Shown one piece after another: positions 46,461 through 58,500 of a stretch of DNA of 64,000 nucleotides. Source of the DNA: Mytilus californianus. Taxonomy: Eukaryota; Mollusca; Bivalvia; Mytilida; Mytilidae. Both the position numbers and the translations under genes were made by a program. The DNA lies in the NCBI RefSeq assembly GCF_021869535.1, contig NW_026262593.1, positions 53,060,318 to 53,124,317 of the forward strand, written 5' to 3'. Position 1 is the stretch's first letter. Each line of letters starts with the position of its first letter. Under the pieces are notes generated by a model. It made no database searches. It was given only the letters and a program-made list of their open reading frames with translations, and was not told where the DNA came from.

Positions 46461-47208
46461 CTGAAACAATAGTATAACATGACAACATAGAAAAACACAT
46501 TCTAAAATATCAATTGGAAGGATTAACTCAATCAAAAAACGTGCTTAGTTGGGATTCATGTTGCTCACTTTTTTGTTTTGTTGCCATAGTGTTGTCAGTA
46601 TGCCAGAGACTTATGAGTTATATCCCTTTGTATCTTCCGCCTCTTTTTCACTCTATTGTAAACATTGTACTCTGTATGATGTTGATTGATGGTATAGAAA
46701 TAAAGGAAGTGAAAAAGCAGAAAAAAATTAAGGGTTCGTCTGCTTGTTTTCGAGATATAAGCCATTGAAAATTTGGCGGGAAATGATTCTCTCCAGACTT
46801 TTCAAACATTTAACATGTGCACCTTTTTTCTTTAAAAAAACTATGAAAAAAATAACAAGAATTGCATAAGATTTTCAAATATGGCTTTTTAAAACTTTAT
46901 GTAATTAAATTATAAAAAATTAGGAGTCAGCGGGCAAAATCTTAATGGCACTACATGGATAAAACCAGAGAATTCCGAATATCTGGCAAAAATTCAAAAA
47001 CAAGGGAGGGAACATCCTTAAGGACAGCCAAATGTGAAGTGATTTGAATTTATTTGAACATTCTTTACTGCTGGTACAATCCGTAATGTTACATAGTCTG
47101 AAACATACCCTTACCGTCGTTCTACTCTAATGATAAAAACCTAGAAAACCATTTACAGTCAAAAGCATTTCGTTCACTCGTCTCGTGATGTATGGATTAA
47201 TTGTTGTT
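46461..47208. other. No gene recognised
   Basis: Around 46,545-46,650 there is a degenerate R2-like piece (CATAGTGTTGTCAGT and TTATGAGTTATATCCC). The open frame at 46,514-46,768 overlaps it and is not supported. AT-rich elsewhere. Confidence 0.45.
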
Positions 47209-47500
47209 TAACGTCCAGTGGCAAATACTATACACAAATTACGACGAGAACAACTGAATGTAATATTAAAATGAATCCTGTTTTGTACTCGACCGACACA
47301 CTGAGCCGGATTAATTATGGTGCTTGTTCTAAAACTAATTGACAGATCTCAAGATCGGCCTACACGGACACAACATTGCCGGCCGGTTAGTTCTTGTGCT
47401 AACTCCTTAATTCCGCGTCTTTTGCGGAGAAGCAGCAAATAAAAATATCAAATCAGGCTTGATCCGGCAGGGGACCGATCCCACTACCTGGTGCATTTGA
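47209..47500 (-). repeat. SINE-B (second SINE family), minus strand
   Basis: Opens with TTGTTGTTTAACGTCCAGTG, the complement of a SINE 3' end, and closes with GGCAGGGGACCGATCCCACT, the complement of a tRNA-like B-box. The middle is richer in GC than its surroundings (CACTGAGCCGGATTAATT). Distinct from SINE-A. Confidence 0.65.
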
Positions 47501-47578
47501 TTCTTTTCTCTTGTCGTGAGACGTAATTACTAAGAATACAATGCACTGTACTCTTAATACTGGTTTTAAATTAACAAA

Positions 47579-47702
47579 TGAATGCTTCTTTTTGTAATTT
47601 TATTGCATGGGGTGTAAAAGCGTTGATCTAAGTACATTTTATAAAAATGTGCGCACGGTCAACGCTTTTACAACCCATTAGAATTACTAAAAGAAGCATT
47701 CA
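47579..47702. repeat. Foldback hairpin
   Basis: TGAATGCTTCTTTTTGTAAT and GTGTAAAAGCGTTGATC pair inverted with GTCAACGCTTTTACAACCC and ATTACTAAAAGAAGCATTCA around a short loop (TACATTTTATAAAAATGT). Confidence 0.88.
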
Positions 47703-48657
47703 ATACTTATAATTGCATTTTTTGCTAGGGTCATGAAAACACAATTTCTATTAAGTTTTTCTTTCATCTACCTGTGCACTTTTTTGTGAAAGCTCGTGTC
47801 ATCATGAATGTTACATTTCATTTTGAAATGAAGGTTAATTTCAGAATGACGCGAGATTGCTGTTAGCCAATCAAAATAACATATTATAGTGAAACAGACA
47901 TGTAATATATAATTATTAGGTAATGAACGAACGAATGGTATTGTAATTCAAAGATAATGTTTGCCTTTCCTCAATCGGTATCTCAAAACTGACAGAATTT
48001 ATAAATTTTCTATTCTTCGGCGTATGATTATATAAACATTAGATGTGGTGTGATTGCTAATGAGACAACTCTGCACCAGAAATCAAATGATGTCGAAGTG
48101 ATAGGTCACTGAACGGTCTTCATTTAATTTGTCGACCACTGGCAAACATTTATGTAGGTGATTTTTGTAATATCAAACCACATTATGAAACGCATTTTTT
48201 TCTCTTTACTTGACATTAACAAAACATTTGAATATATATTGATGTAAGATTGTTTTTCAATTGAATTTCCTAAGCTTTTGTAATTCAAAGTTCCAGTGGA
48301 GAGAAAACCACTATTAAGCGCTTCTCTGTCAACATTTTAATTCGATTGTGCGGTAATTTCATGATATATTCATTAGTCGACAGTTGTGGTATTTGTAACA
48401 CGTATGTTTTCTTTTCTTCATATATCAAATTTTCTAAAACCTTAATTAAATTTATGTATAATCCATTATAACAAACAATCCCAAAGCATCAAATATAACT
48501 AACAAATATAAAACTATAATTTGCTGAGACAATTGTGTTTTGAACGCCTTAAAACATTTTGTAGTTGAATGGTATTCGTAAACCATGTTCGGTTTCGTTA
48601 AAGGAAAGTGGATTTCTTCTTTTATATTACACTCACTCACAATCACATACACTTTCG

Positions 48658-48660
<3 letters not shown>
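47703..48660. other. AT-rich, no gene recognised
   Basis: An R1 minus-strand fragment (ATGTGGTGTGATTGCTAATG) lies at about 48,043-48,100. No supported frame. Confidence 0.45.

Positions 48661-48707
<47 letters not shown>
48661..48707. repeat. (TC)n microsatellite, 47 bp
   Basis: Uninterrupted TC dinucleotides. Ser/Leu and Arg/Glu repeat frames on the two strands derive from it. Confidence 0.98.
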
Positions 48708-48709
<2 letters not shown>

Positions 48710-48871
48710 ATTTTATTAATTTATCGTCGAATACAGTATTGCAACTAAGAGATACATAAAAAAGAGACCATAAGGAGGCTCTACAGTTTTGAAAGAAACA
48801 TAAACAAATTGTAACCTCTTTAGTAAGATATACCCATCTTTGTTTGCGATACAAACAATATACTTCTTATA

Positions 48872-49089
48872 CTGTAAACCAACTAATTTTTGCCAGCGAT
48901 TTATTTTCGCCACTTTCGCGAGTACAAAAATAACGCGAATTTAAATCGTTGCGAATATTTAAAACTTGGACCTTTCCTTATCTTACTACATCAATCAAAT
49001 TTGAAAATCGCGAAATTAAATCACCGCGAAATGGGCTAGTAAGGGCTAAACACAAAATAAAGTATCCGCGAAAATAGGTTGGTTTACAG
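48872..49089. mobile_element. MITE, about 218 bp
   Basis: Inverted ends CTGTAAACCAACTAATTTTT and GAAAATAGGTTGGTTTACAG; the inside repeats CGCGAAA/TTTCGCG-type phrases. TA lies on the left, while the right flank is AA, so the target duplication has decayed. The CTGTAAA end resembles the MITE at 30,897. Confidence 0.85.
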
Positions 49090-49170
49090 AACTCCTTCAT
49101 TGTAATTATGCTGTGTCTGGTGGTATGGGTTTGAAACCAAAAGGTGGTGTTAAACAGTAAAAATGATTTA

Positions 49171-49342
49171 TGATTGATTGATTGGTGTTTAACGCCACTT
49201 TCGGCACTATTGGCTTTTTCGTGGTGGTCAGTTTGTATTGGTGGCGGAAGCCGGAGTGCCCAGAGAGAGCCACCGACCTTTGGCAGTGACAATCCTAGTC
49301 AATTAAGATTTGGAGGACTACTTAGACTACTCGTCCATCGTT
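49171..49342 (-). repeat. SINE-A, minus strand, head truncated
   Basis: Tail TGATTGATTGATTGGTGTTT, body GGAAGCCGGAGTGCCCAGAG, then CTAGTCAATTAAGATT. The head is shortened to ACTACTCGTCCATCG. Confidence 0.87.
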
Positions 49343-49634
49343 AAACAATAGACAAACATTTTTAATCACTGGTCCAGATGTATAAAAACAATTTTATTAA
49401 TTATAACGTTTTAAATGGTCAGTGGTGAAAGGTAATTGTAAATATAAAATAATAATTTGGTGCTTTTAAGTATTTAAGAATGTATTCAAATTTACAAAAA
49501 GAAGCATTCAATTCTTATCATAACATTTTTATGCTATACAACCATGAAATTACGATGTTGGAATGCCTCGTGATTGCTTTCGCCAATCAAAGGTACGGAT
49601 ATTCATGAAACATACATGTAATCTAACTATTAAA

Positions 49635-49732
49635 ATGTAAGTGCAATCTGATTAAATACAGATTCTGTGTCCAAACTTTGCTTACAAGGATAAGGAAAGC
49701 TCGGACACAGCATCCGTATTTTAATCAGATTG
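49635..49732. repeat. Foldback hairpin
   Basis: CAATCTGATTAAATACAGAT with CTGTGTCC pairs inverted with GGACACAG and ATTTTAATCAGATTG around a spacer containing TTGCTTACAAGG. Confidence 0.85.
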
Positions 49733-49751
49733 ATATAAGTGATTATTTCAG

Positions 49752-49965
49752 TAATAGTTACATAGATATAAGAAGATGTGGTATGAGTGCCAATGAGACA
49801 ACTCTCCATCCAAGTCAAAATTTATAAAAGTAAACCATTACAGGTCACAGTACGGTCTTCAACACGGAGCATTGGCTCACACCGAACAGTAAGCTATAAA
49901 GGGCCCCAAAAAATTACTAGTGTAAAACCATTCAAACGGGAAAACCAACGGTCTAATCTATATAA
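49752..49965 (-). repeat. Dispersed repeat R4, second minus-strand copy
   Basis: GTATGAGTGCCAATGAGACA through GGGCCCCAAAAAATTACTAG; runs to TCTAATCTATATAAAAAACG. Confidence 0.87.
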
Positions 49966-50700
49966 AAAACGACGTATACTATATCTCAGTTCGAAGAGAC
50001 AATTTTTGATCAATATAAAAATAATTGGTGTACAAGAATTTTATAATATATATGGTAATACATTGAGAACATATACACTTTTTAAATATATAAATAACAC
50101 TGAGGAATATTTGCCACAGAATATATTCCCGGACGACGAATTAACGTTTATCTATCGTATACAATATCAAACACATATAAAACGGTGAAATACAAGCTAT
50201 ACTCGCATCAGTCTGCTAAGAAATATAGATCCTGTTTGCAACTTTTGCTTCAAAGGATCTGAAAATGCTTCGTTCTGCTTTCTGTTAAATACCTTTCGGG
50301 ATCCTCTGGTATTGCCGGATTGATAAACACCATTAAAAATTTGAAGACCACAATTTCATTGGCTAATTTTATAAATATCAACACGGAAAGTAAGACGAAG
50401 TGTTGTCAGATCATTTTAAGCATAGCTTGGAAACAGGGTCTGATTATCCGATGATACTCGTCTTAAAATTATAAAAACATGAAGCATTATTTACATTGCA
50501 TGTTTCTTCATTACGTTTGCTTTGGAAGCAAAATAAGTCAAATTTTTCGTACGTTATTAAACGTCAACTCGAACTGTCATTGTACACTACAACCAGTATT
50601 GACAGTGCTACTCATTTATGTATGTATAATCGAAGATATATGAGCGGCTTTCTAACTATTCAAAGAAAAGATGATTGATCAACTTTAACTGACAAAATTT
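49966..50700 (+). pseudogene. LINE open reading frame 2 C-terminal relic
   Basis: Frame from about 49,966 reads LYLSSKRQFLINIKIIGVQ and PDDELTFIYRIQYQTHIKR, then after a stop RNIDPVCNFCFKGSENASFC. The last resembles the cysteine-containing C-terminal tail of many LINE ORF2 proteins (CxxC followed by a hydrophobic region). Stops and shifts interrupt it repeatedly, and the frame at 50,496-50,678 may be more of the same. Assigned from a short pattern. Confidence 0.4.
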
Positions 50701-50947
50701 GTAATACTAGTACTATCTAAAGAATTATAACCGCATGATTGGAAATGAAAGGATATGGGTTAAATGTTTATGGTACGACAATGTCTTGAAATACAATATA
50801 ATAAACAATATTTATGTCTGTGACAGATAAATGTTCGGACTTTATCCAAGTTTTAATAAATTCTTAAAGAACTATAGTTGTAATAAATACTTAAAGAACT
50901 ATTTCTCATGTGTAGGAATTCATACTCGTGAAGTCATGAATATGTTC

Positions 50948-51236
50948 ATTACATGTAATAAAAACAAAGGATATGGCGTACCTATCCATCCATGACACAA
51001 AATTAGTAAATGCACAGCAAAAAAACGCACTTAAAGCAAAGTAACAGCGCTTGTATTGCTGTTCTCCATCTCAAAGTCACAATGAGTATTTTCAGTTCAT
51101 TACATGTAATAGAAAACAAAGGATATGGGGTATCCGTCCATGACACAAAATCAGTAAATGCATAGCAAAATACGCATTAAAAACAAAAGAACAGCGCTTT
51201 TATTGCTGTTCTTCATCTCAAATTTACAGTGAGGCC
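50948..51236. repeat. Tandem pair of a 150-bp repeat
   Basis: Two units starting TTCATTACATGTAAT, each with AAACAAAGGATATGG, CATGACACAAAATTAG or a variant, and TTGCTGTTCT. A third copy is at 44,720-44,850. Confidence 0.8.
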
Positions 51237-51465
51237 TTTAACATTGAGCACAAAAAAAAAACGCTCACCTCAATGCAAGTTTAAGACGGCCCCTAGCACC
51301 AGTTTGAGCGGAATTCCTTACAAAATAATTCGGGTAGACGAAGATGTAACACCACCACCAAATCGGACCCGGTCAAGAAGAACATACTGGAAAGTAGTAC
51401 AAACTGATGTGCCTGTCCCATGTCGGAAATCTTACCAGTTCCAAGTCATGTTATATTAATTTGCG
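51237..51465 (+). other. Higher-GC segment with an unrecognised frame
   Basis: Between AT-rich repeats there is a 76-codon frame (51,229-51,459) containing SGIPYKIIRVDEDVTPPPNR and YWKVVQTDVPVPC. Composition is less AT-rich than the neighbours. It could be an old exon or a piece of a transposon; no family recognised and no splice sites supported. Confidence 0.25.
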
Positions 51466-51519
51466 TTATATAGAGAGTTGAGTATTGTTTTATTTTGAAT
51501 ATAAGGTGTTGATTTGGGT

Positions 51520-51635
51520 TTTTTTTCATTGTTGAAGGCCGTACGGTTACCTATAATTGCTTACATCCACTTTATTTGAACTTTGGTGGATAGTTTTTTC
51601 ATTGACACTCATACCACATCTTCTTATTTATATTG
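51520..51635 (+). repeat. Dispersed repeat R1, clear 3' end
   Basis: GAAGGCCGTACGGTTACCTA, TTGAACTTTGGTGGATAGTT, ACTCATACCACATCTTCTTA: best-preserved end of the R1 family. Confidence 0.85.
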
Positions 51636-52175
51636 ATGGCAGATCTTTGTTTACTTCTGATTAATTTATTTACAACTTGGTATAGACAAGGAGTTAATAT
51701 ATATTGTATAGATACCAGTCTTTTTTTGTTAAGACTTTATGTTGATTTCTGGATGTCGATTTGTTATTTTTGTCGTTGGGTTGCTATCTCTTTGACGTAT
51801 AGCCAATATCTCTAATAATTATACATGTTTAACGTTAGGTTGCCATGACGCTAACCTCTGAAATAAAACTTAGCGTACAACGTTAAATGAAAACACGAAC
51901 TTTTTTTGAAGGACTGAAGACAATTTTCACGTCTCAAACCATTAATTGCAAAAAACAAAAGAGAACGCTAGTTTTTTCGTTTGAATTGTTTCACATTTTG
52001 TGTCATGTCAAGGCCTTCTATTACTGACTATACGGTATGGATTTAGCTCTTGCTTGAATGCCTTACAGTGACCTTTATAACGACTTGAATCGACATCATT
52101 TGGACTCTGTTGGATAGTTATTTCATTGGTAATGGTATTATATGTCTTTATTTCATATTAACAACTAAGCGCTGT
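51636..52175. other. No gene recognised
   Basis: T-rich. An R1-like fragment (CTGACTATACGGTATGGATT) lies near 52,023. Confidence 0.45.
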
Positions 52176-52590
52176 TCCTTTACTTTTTGTGTGTATTTGG
52201 CTGTACATGTACTGCTTTCGTGTCATGGATGGTACCCCACATCCTTTACTTTTTGTGTGTATTTGGCTGTACATGTACTGATTTCGTGTCATGTATGGTA
52301 CCCCACATCCTTTACTTTTTGTGTGTTAATGGCTGTACATGTACTGATTTCGTGTCATGGATGGTACCCCACATCCTTTACTTTTTGTGTGTTTTTGGCT
52401 GTACATGTACTGATTTCGTGTCATGGATGGTACCCCACATCCTTTACTTTTTGTGTGTTTTTGGCTGTACATGTACTGATTTCGTGTCATGAATGGTACC
52501 CCACATCATTTACTTTTTGTGTGTTTTTGGCTGTTCATGTACTGATTTCGTGTCATGGATGGTACCCCATATCCTTTGTTTTTCTATTAA
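52176..52590. repeat. 66-bp minisatellite, about six units
   Basis: Units start TCCTTTACTTTTTGTGTG (52,176; 52,242; 52,308; 52,374; 52,440; 52,506) and contain GGCTGTACATGTACTGATTT and GGATGGTACCCCACAT. Units are nearly identical. A plus-strand frame of 189 codons (52,110-52,679) runs through with a 22-residue repeat, because 66 is a multiple of 3; no ATG context or flanking domain supports a gene. Confidence 0.95.
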
Positions 52591-52659
52591 GTTACACTGC
52601 GCGTTCAGTTACCGTTGCCTTTCAATTTAAAACAATGCATCTCAATTACCAACGTACAC

Positions 52660-52880
52660 AAAAGAGAGGCGAAGGATAACAAAGGGACATTCAAACTCAT
52701 AAATCAAAAATAAACTGACAATGACATGGCTAAAAAAGAAAAAGACAAACAGACAAACAATAGTAAACAAAACACAACATAGAAAATCAAAGACTGAGCA
52801 ACACGAACCCCACCAAAAACTTGGGGTGATCTCAGGTGCTCTGGAAGGGTAAGCAGATCCAACTCCACATGTGACACCCG
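52660..52880 (-). repeat. R2 copy
   Basis: GGCGAAGGATAACAAAGGGA through ACACGAACCCCACCAAAAAC and CTCTGGAAGGGTAAGCAGAT. Confidence 0.87.
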
Positions 52881-52983
52881 TACACAAATTGGCAATTAGG
52901 GGAAGGAAGAAATAAATGTATCCAAACGAACTAATTCGAATTTAAGAAACATTATTTCAAGCCATGCTATATACTCATTTTAT

Positions 52984-53122
52984 AAATAACACATAGCTGA
53001 GAGGGTGATATAGCAGATTGTTTCCGCGAGAAAACATTGTCAACTGAGGCGAAGCCAAGGTTGACAATGTCTTTTCGAGGGGTAACAATCTGCTCTATCA
53101 CCCTCTCAGATATGTGTTATTT
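52984..53122. repeat. Long foldback hairpin, about 139 bp
   Basis: AAATAACACATAGCTGAGAG with GGGTGATATAGCAGATTGTT pairs inverted with AACAATCTGCTCTATCACCC and CTCTCAGATATGTGTTATTT. An inner second stem is ACATTGTCAAC against GTTGACAATGT, with loop TGAGGCGAAGCCAAG. Confidence 0.92.
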
Positions 53123-54483
53123 AATTTATTATACTGAATGTTCTGTTATTACTTTATATTAAATTTCAAATTCAAAGTAATAAACTATGTCGTCTTGTAC
53201 ATAACAATCGTCCGTATTTATTAAAGCGCACACTTGAGCAAGCGTCTCCGTGAAGGGTAATAGAGTATTTGCCATGGGATTGAGTAAATTTTCTCGATAG
53301 TATTAACCAATCAAAATCTGGCATTTTGACATGAAGTATAATAAATTAAAATGTCACATGGTGCACGATTTAGAGTATAATGAATTAATTTTGATTTTAA
53401 CCTGAAAGCAAAGAGACATTTTAATACCAATACTAATTCGGTTCCTTTAATGTAGACGTGTGAAATGAAAAGACAAATCTCAATATTAAACGTTTTTATT
53501 AACATGTCATGTTAAATGACAGATTAAAATGTTGGTTCGATTAGTAAAGTATTACAAATGATTGTCTCCCCAATGTAAAACATTTTTTGTGTGTTATCTT
53601 CATTTATGCCATGCATTATAATTTGGTCCGGCAAAATTTTAAATTTGCCTGAACAGATGTCAGGCACGGATTTCAAACTTCAAACTTTCAATAAGACTGC
53701 CCTATATAAATTTCCTACATATTTTGACTTTGTATACATTTGCCCCCTTTTTTCTGGAAGAACCACATTATCAGCGCCTTTATAATAACTCTTGTTGGAC
53801 TAAGCATTTCACGACTCTTGTACTCTCGAAGGTGGATATCAAGAACCAAGAAGCACGTTTTATAATCGAGAACCTAAAAATGTTTCTTGATTATTATTAT
53901 TCCAGACTTGTTCAGCCACAGTGGATTATCTGTCGAAGTAAACATGCGGTTGTATTTTTGACACAATGCAAATGAAACATTGAAAGAAAAAAGCATTAAA
54001 AACGCAACAAGTTTGACTTTCCAAACAACTATCTTTCTTTAAATTGCCTTCATGACTGATGTATTCGGTAACAAATGTCAGCGTTCAAGGAATGAGCTCA
54101 GGTTCCTAAAAATTTTTTCACTTGAAAAATTGGTAAGAAATGACTTAATGAATTATGACCTATGCCCGTGCATTATGATTTACACTTACACTTGGATGTG
54201 CTCGTTTACATTTTTTCTAGCCGAAATCCTCGATAAATCAAATTGGAATCAATGTCGTAAACCATGATGGGCTACCACTTGCTTTGTTACTACCTTCATG
54301 ACCTTAATTGTCAATTATTTAATTTTGGATGTAACACATCTTCTGATTGAATGAAAGTTTTTTGTCTATCAGCTCATACACATAATTTTGCCATGTGACC
54401 GTGACGTCATCATCGTTTTTTTCATGATTTATTCCATAAAAAATGGAACTTTTTAGAATCAAATTATAAGGACTGACCGTAAT
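53123..54483. other. AT-rich, no gene recognised
   Basis: Short frames at 53,591-53,975 and 54,052-54,267 show no recognised motif, overlap in different frames and are not supported. Confidence 0.4.
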
Positions 54484-54664
54484 ATTTTATATGAATTTGG
54501 TTAAATATACTTACCATGAAATTACATTTATATTATATAGAATATGTTTGCTTTCACAACATGTTCTCATCGCAATTAACTAGATTATTAAAAATACAGC
54601 CATAAGATGTACTCAGCTACGTCATAATTTACCTGTGTACATACAGTAGCTTCAGTTTTAATTT
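54484..54664 (-). repeat. PLE-flank repeat, inverted copy
   Basis: Reverse complement of 62,355-62,530, including TTACCATGAAATTAC (54,521), CACAACATGTTCTCATCGCA and CATAAGATGTACTCA. The first 62 bp are also the reverse complement of 59,210-59,271. Links this place to the PLE locus at 59-63 kb. Confidence 0.9.
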
Positions 54665-54810
54665 TTGCGTTCAAGTGAACGCATGTTTCTCGTCAAAAAG
54701 GAATTTTTACAGTCTACTGTTGAAAATCCTTATGTTTTATACAAATATTATTTGATTTAGGAATATCATTTTACGATAAAATTGGTTTACACAGCGCTTT
54801 TGTCAAGTTT

Positions 54811-54848
54811 TTGATATGAGCGTTTCGTCAACATTACGAGTCTGTAAC
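54811..54848 (-). ncRNA. Degenerate hammerhead-like motif
   Basis: Minus strand reads GACTCGTAATGTTGACGAAA with CGCTCATATC after it. The GACGAAACGC half matches hammerhead stem II/GAAA order, but CTGATGA is absent. Read as a decayed ribozyme-bearing repeat. Confidence 0.35.
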
Positions 54849-55099
54849 AACGACGACCTATAAATTAACCTTTGTTCAGCAGCCGCCATTTTCAAACACT
54901 TAGTCTGGTGCGAGGAAAGGCAGAACTTTTATGTCAAAATCGGACATGTTACTTGAGTGTTCCGTTTTATAAACGAAACGGATGTTAAAATTCTTCTTCC
55001 ACGCTGACCGAGTTTAAGCTGTCTAGAGCAATCTACGTAAGAGTCAAGTGGAAAGTTCAGAAGAGTTGATTGTTTACACTAGACGGAGTAAACACAACA

Positions 55100-55560
55100 C
55101 TATATATTACAATCAGAATAGGTATTTTGACCAGATCTGATTATTTTAATGTGGATAACGTCCTATATGGGAGCGTAGACCACTATTGTCACTAGAACCT
55201 TAAGTGGTTAAATAAATTTCAATCAGAATAGGGAATTTGCCCATTTCAGATTGTTTATTTGGATAACGTTCCCTACAGGGAGCGTAGACCAAAATTGATA
55301 TACTATTAAAAGCAGTTAGATGAATTACAATCAGAATAGAAAATTTGCCCAGCAGAAGTGATTATGATTATTTGTTGAACCTTCCATTAAGGGAACAAAG
55401 ACCATTATTGAAATTAGAAAGTGGTTGATGCAACACAAATAAAATTTGAATTAGAATAGGAATTTGGCCCAAGTCTATCTGATTAATGTTGACATGGTTT
55501 CATCCAGGGAACGTAGGTCTATCATTTTTGTAACTAGAACAACATGCAAGATTTTGGATC
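55100..55560. repeat. Diverged tandem repeat, about 110-bp period, four units
   Basis: Units begin near TACAATCAGAATAGG (55,108), TTTCAATCAGAATAGGG, ATTACAATCAGAATAGAAAA and TTTGAATTAGAATAGG, and end in GGGAGCGTAGACC or GGGAACAAAGACC variants. Strongly diverged, so old. No frame is conserved between units. Confidence 0.75.
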
Positions 55561-58500
55561 TGCAAGTTGCATGCATTCTACAATACAGATTTTGATCTTA
55601 CCTTAAAATCTTAGTGAGCCCACGGTTCAGTCAATTATATATATACTCATAAGATAAGATATTACAAGAGTGTCTGGAAACGGTCAAGACAGATAAAAAC
55701 ACTGAAACAGTACAGAGTTATTTAGTACTTAAACATGTGTATGTAGTTTAAACATGTCATTACACAAAATATATTATTATGTCCAGATTTAAACAGGACA
55801 ATAAATTTTTAGAGGCCTGAAATATTTTCTCTGAGCAGGAAATTGCTGTAAATTTTTCTTAGCATATAAATTATTCTCTTACAGATGTTAAAGAAACTAC
55901 TGATATGTTGAGACAGTAAGACTAGAACACAGTTCTAAAACCTATTGATAACTTGTAACAACTCATATCATATTATCATGCAATTTTCAATTTTCAAGGT
56001 CAGTTTATTACTGACAAGAAGAACATTGATATTATCAGTATGTACTGCTATAACCATTTGGTTGTTTGTCTGCATTAATGAAACAAAGATTTTTTATATG
56101 TTTTTAAGTAAACATTAGGTTGTCTCTTAAGAAGAGTTTAGTTGGTGCCATTATGGTGCATTTCACAAAGACTCGATTGATGGACATGGCTTTGTATTTT
56201 GATGACATAAATCAGAGTGTACATTGCCAATTTATATGATATATAATATGTACTTATGCTATTTTGCGTTAAGTACACTAAAAGGTGATAACATAAGACA
56301 TGGGTATATTCTACCCTCACTGATATGAGAATCACTGACAAATAGTACATGTATCTTCCAATTCTGAAAGGAACAGATTGTTGGACGCCCTTTAAAAGAT
56401 AGAAAATAGCCTTTACGTCTTAAGCTTTCAAAGCAATGACAACAAGTTGGGCAAGATTAATTGTCTGCTTTAAAGAGCCAAACCTGCTATAAGGGATTCA
56501 TTGGATCTGTTTTCAATCTTAATGAGAGATTGGTAGTTAAAACAGCTAATCAAACTGCTACAAGTTTTTCCTTGAGTTTATATTTAATTAGAAAGTTGAA
56601 CTATAGAGGACTCAAAGGTACTGATATAAAAACCAGATTATCATTAGGATTTGTGTTTTGAGAATTGAGATTAAGAATAAAAGCATATCATATAGATTTT
56701 GCACAAATTAGATATAATAAGTAAAAGATTAAAAAAATGAATACAGAAAAAAGCATTGTTGATGCAAGATTCATTAAAAATGCTGGATATGGACGTGGAG
56801 ATTGAAGTAGTTTACAAGATTTAGCAAGGAACTATCCAATACATCTCTTTATATAAATCTTCTTTTTCGCCAGTCTTTACAAGACGCAGAAAAAAAAAGA
56901 GGTCTTTTTGGCTAAATTGTACCAATAAAGATATAAATATTTATATTTCATTTTGTTCACAAATTTTAGAACCTGTAGAAGCAGTTAGTCTAAGAGCAAA
57001 ATACACAAGAAAAGCAATTTATTTAAATGACTGATTAATATTTAGCAAATAACATTCAATAGTTTGTTAGTGCATGGAAGTAAAATGCAATATGATAATT
57101 CCATGATTAATGCAAGACATTTGTAAATATCTAAATTTAAAAATTTCACTGTTTATTTTTATTTTTGTTCATTATTAACAAAGAGTACAAAAATCCTAGT
57201 CTTGTCAAAGTCAAGTTGTACATGAAGGCGAGTTTTCAAATAGATTGGATGTGATTTATCCCCAAAATTGAGGGTATTCACTATTCAATCTTCATAATGA
57301 CCAGACAATTATCCAACAAAATTTCTTAAATTTTTTTATGCAGTTGCAGGAACAATATTTAATATCTATCATAGTTAGAATATTATGCAAGAATATGCTA
57401 TACAAAATTGAAATGTGTTTATTAACAGTAGTTTGAATTTTGAATCAATATTGTTTTGAAAGATGTGATAATATACATCTCATTTACTTTGTTTTGTCAT
57501 ATCTTTGGACAAATGCAAATGAGTGACTTTTAGTTTAACCAAATGACTAGGTTGACGTCACAAAAATACTACCAAAAGTGTTTTTGGTGGGTATATAGGG
57601 AACCATATCAGAATGTATGGAATTCAGATAAGGTGAACTGAGAGAGAAATGAAATGAGTATTTCTGATTTTAAAACCATTTCTTAAACAACTAAGAACAC
57701 AAAAGCAAGTTAGTACAAGTGTTTTCTTTAAAGAACTATATTTGACAAGTTGCATGTTAGCATTTCTGATTGTGAAATAATTTCTGAAACAAATAAAAAC
57801 AATTGTCAGTTCAAGAGTTGTTCAATATGTCAAATATTTTTTTCTTTAAATTTGTAACTGTGCATGGCAATTTATAATTCAAAATAAATCGTTGCCTAAA
57901 GGTTCACATTTTAGAGAGAATACCATTGTGAGATATTATTTATAAATGTAAAAACAACAGTGTCACAGATTTTTCATAGTTTGGGAAAATCATTTGTCAG
58001 CATTCTTTTTGGTTTATTAGGACAACAGTTTTGGCTTGCTCAACATCCAAATGCTCTGTAGAAGCGTTATGATACCATTCGGCATTGGAAAACATGTATA
58101 CTTAAACATTTCCACTGATTTGTCCATTTCTTTATTTTTACACTAGTAGTCTAGTACGAAACACAAAGATACTGTTTGTTCATTGGTGAACTGGTAGACA
58201 TTGTATTCAAAGGTTCTACCAATCTCATAGAAATTTCTATCAGACTTTAAAATTTAGTCGGGTAGGAAAATTGTCATGTCATTCCTATAATGCAGGACTT
58301 CTCTTGACAACAATATTTTCATTCTAAATCTATTAGATATTAACAAGAGTAGTATATCTAGAAGAATAAGTACTCAAGGAGACTATAATTTCTAAAAGTT
58401 TATAGATTGATCCATATTTAGCATAACCACGAAACAACTTTTGTTTGAGTCTTTATTACTTTTTTTATTTTTGTTTTTTAAATTTTTTTTTTTTTTGGTA

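Noticed and set aside
48565..48854. Ser/Leu-rich and Arg/Glu-rich proteins
   Set aside because: Translation of the (TC)n microsatellite on the two strands.
52110..52679. 189-codon frame with 22-residue repeats
   Set aside because: Explained by the 66-bp minisatellite; no flanking coding evidence.
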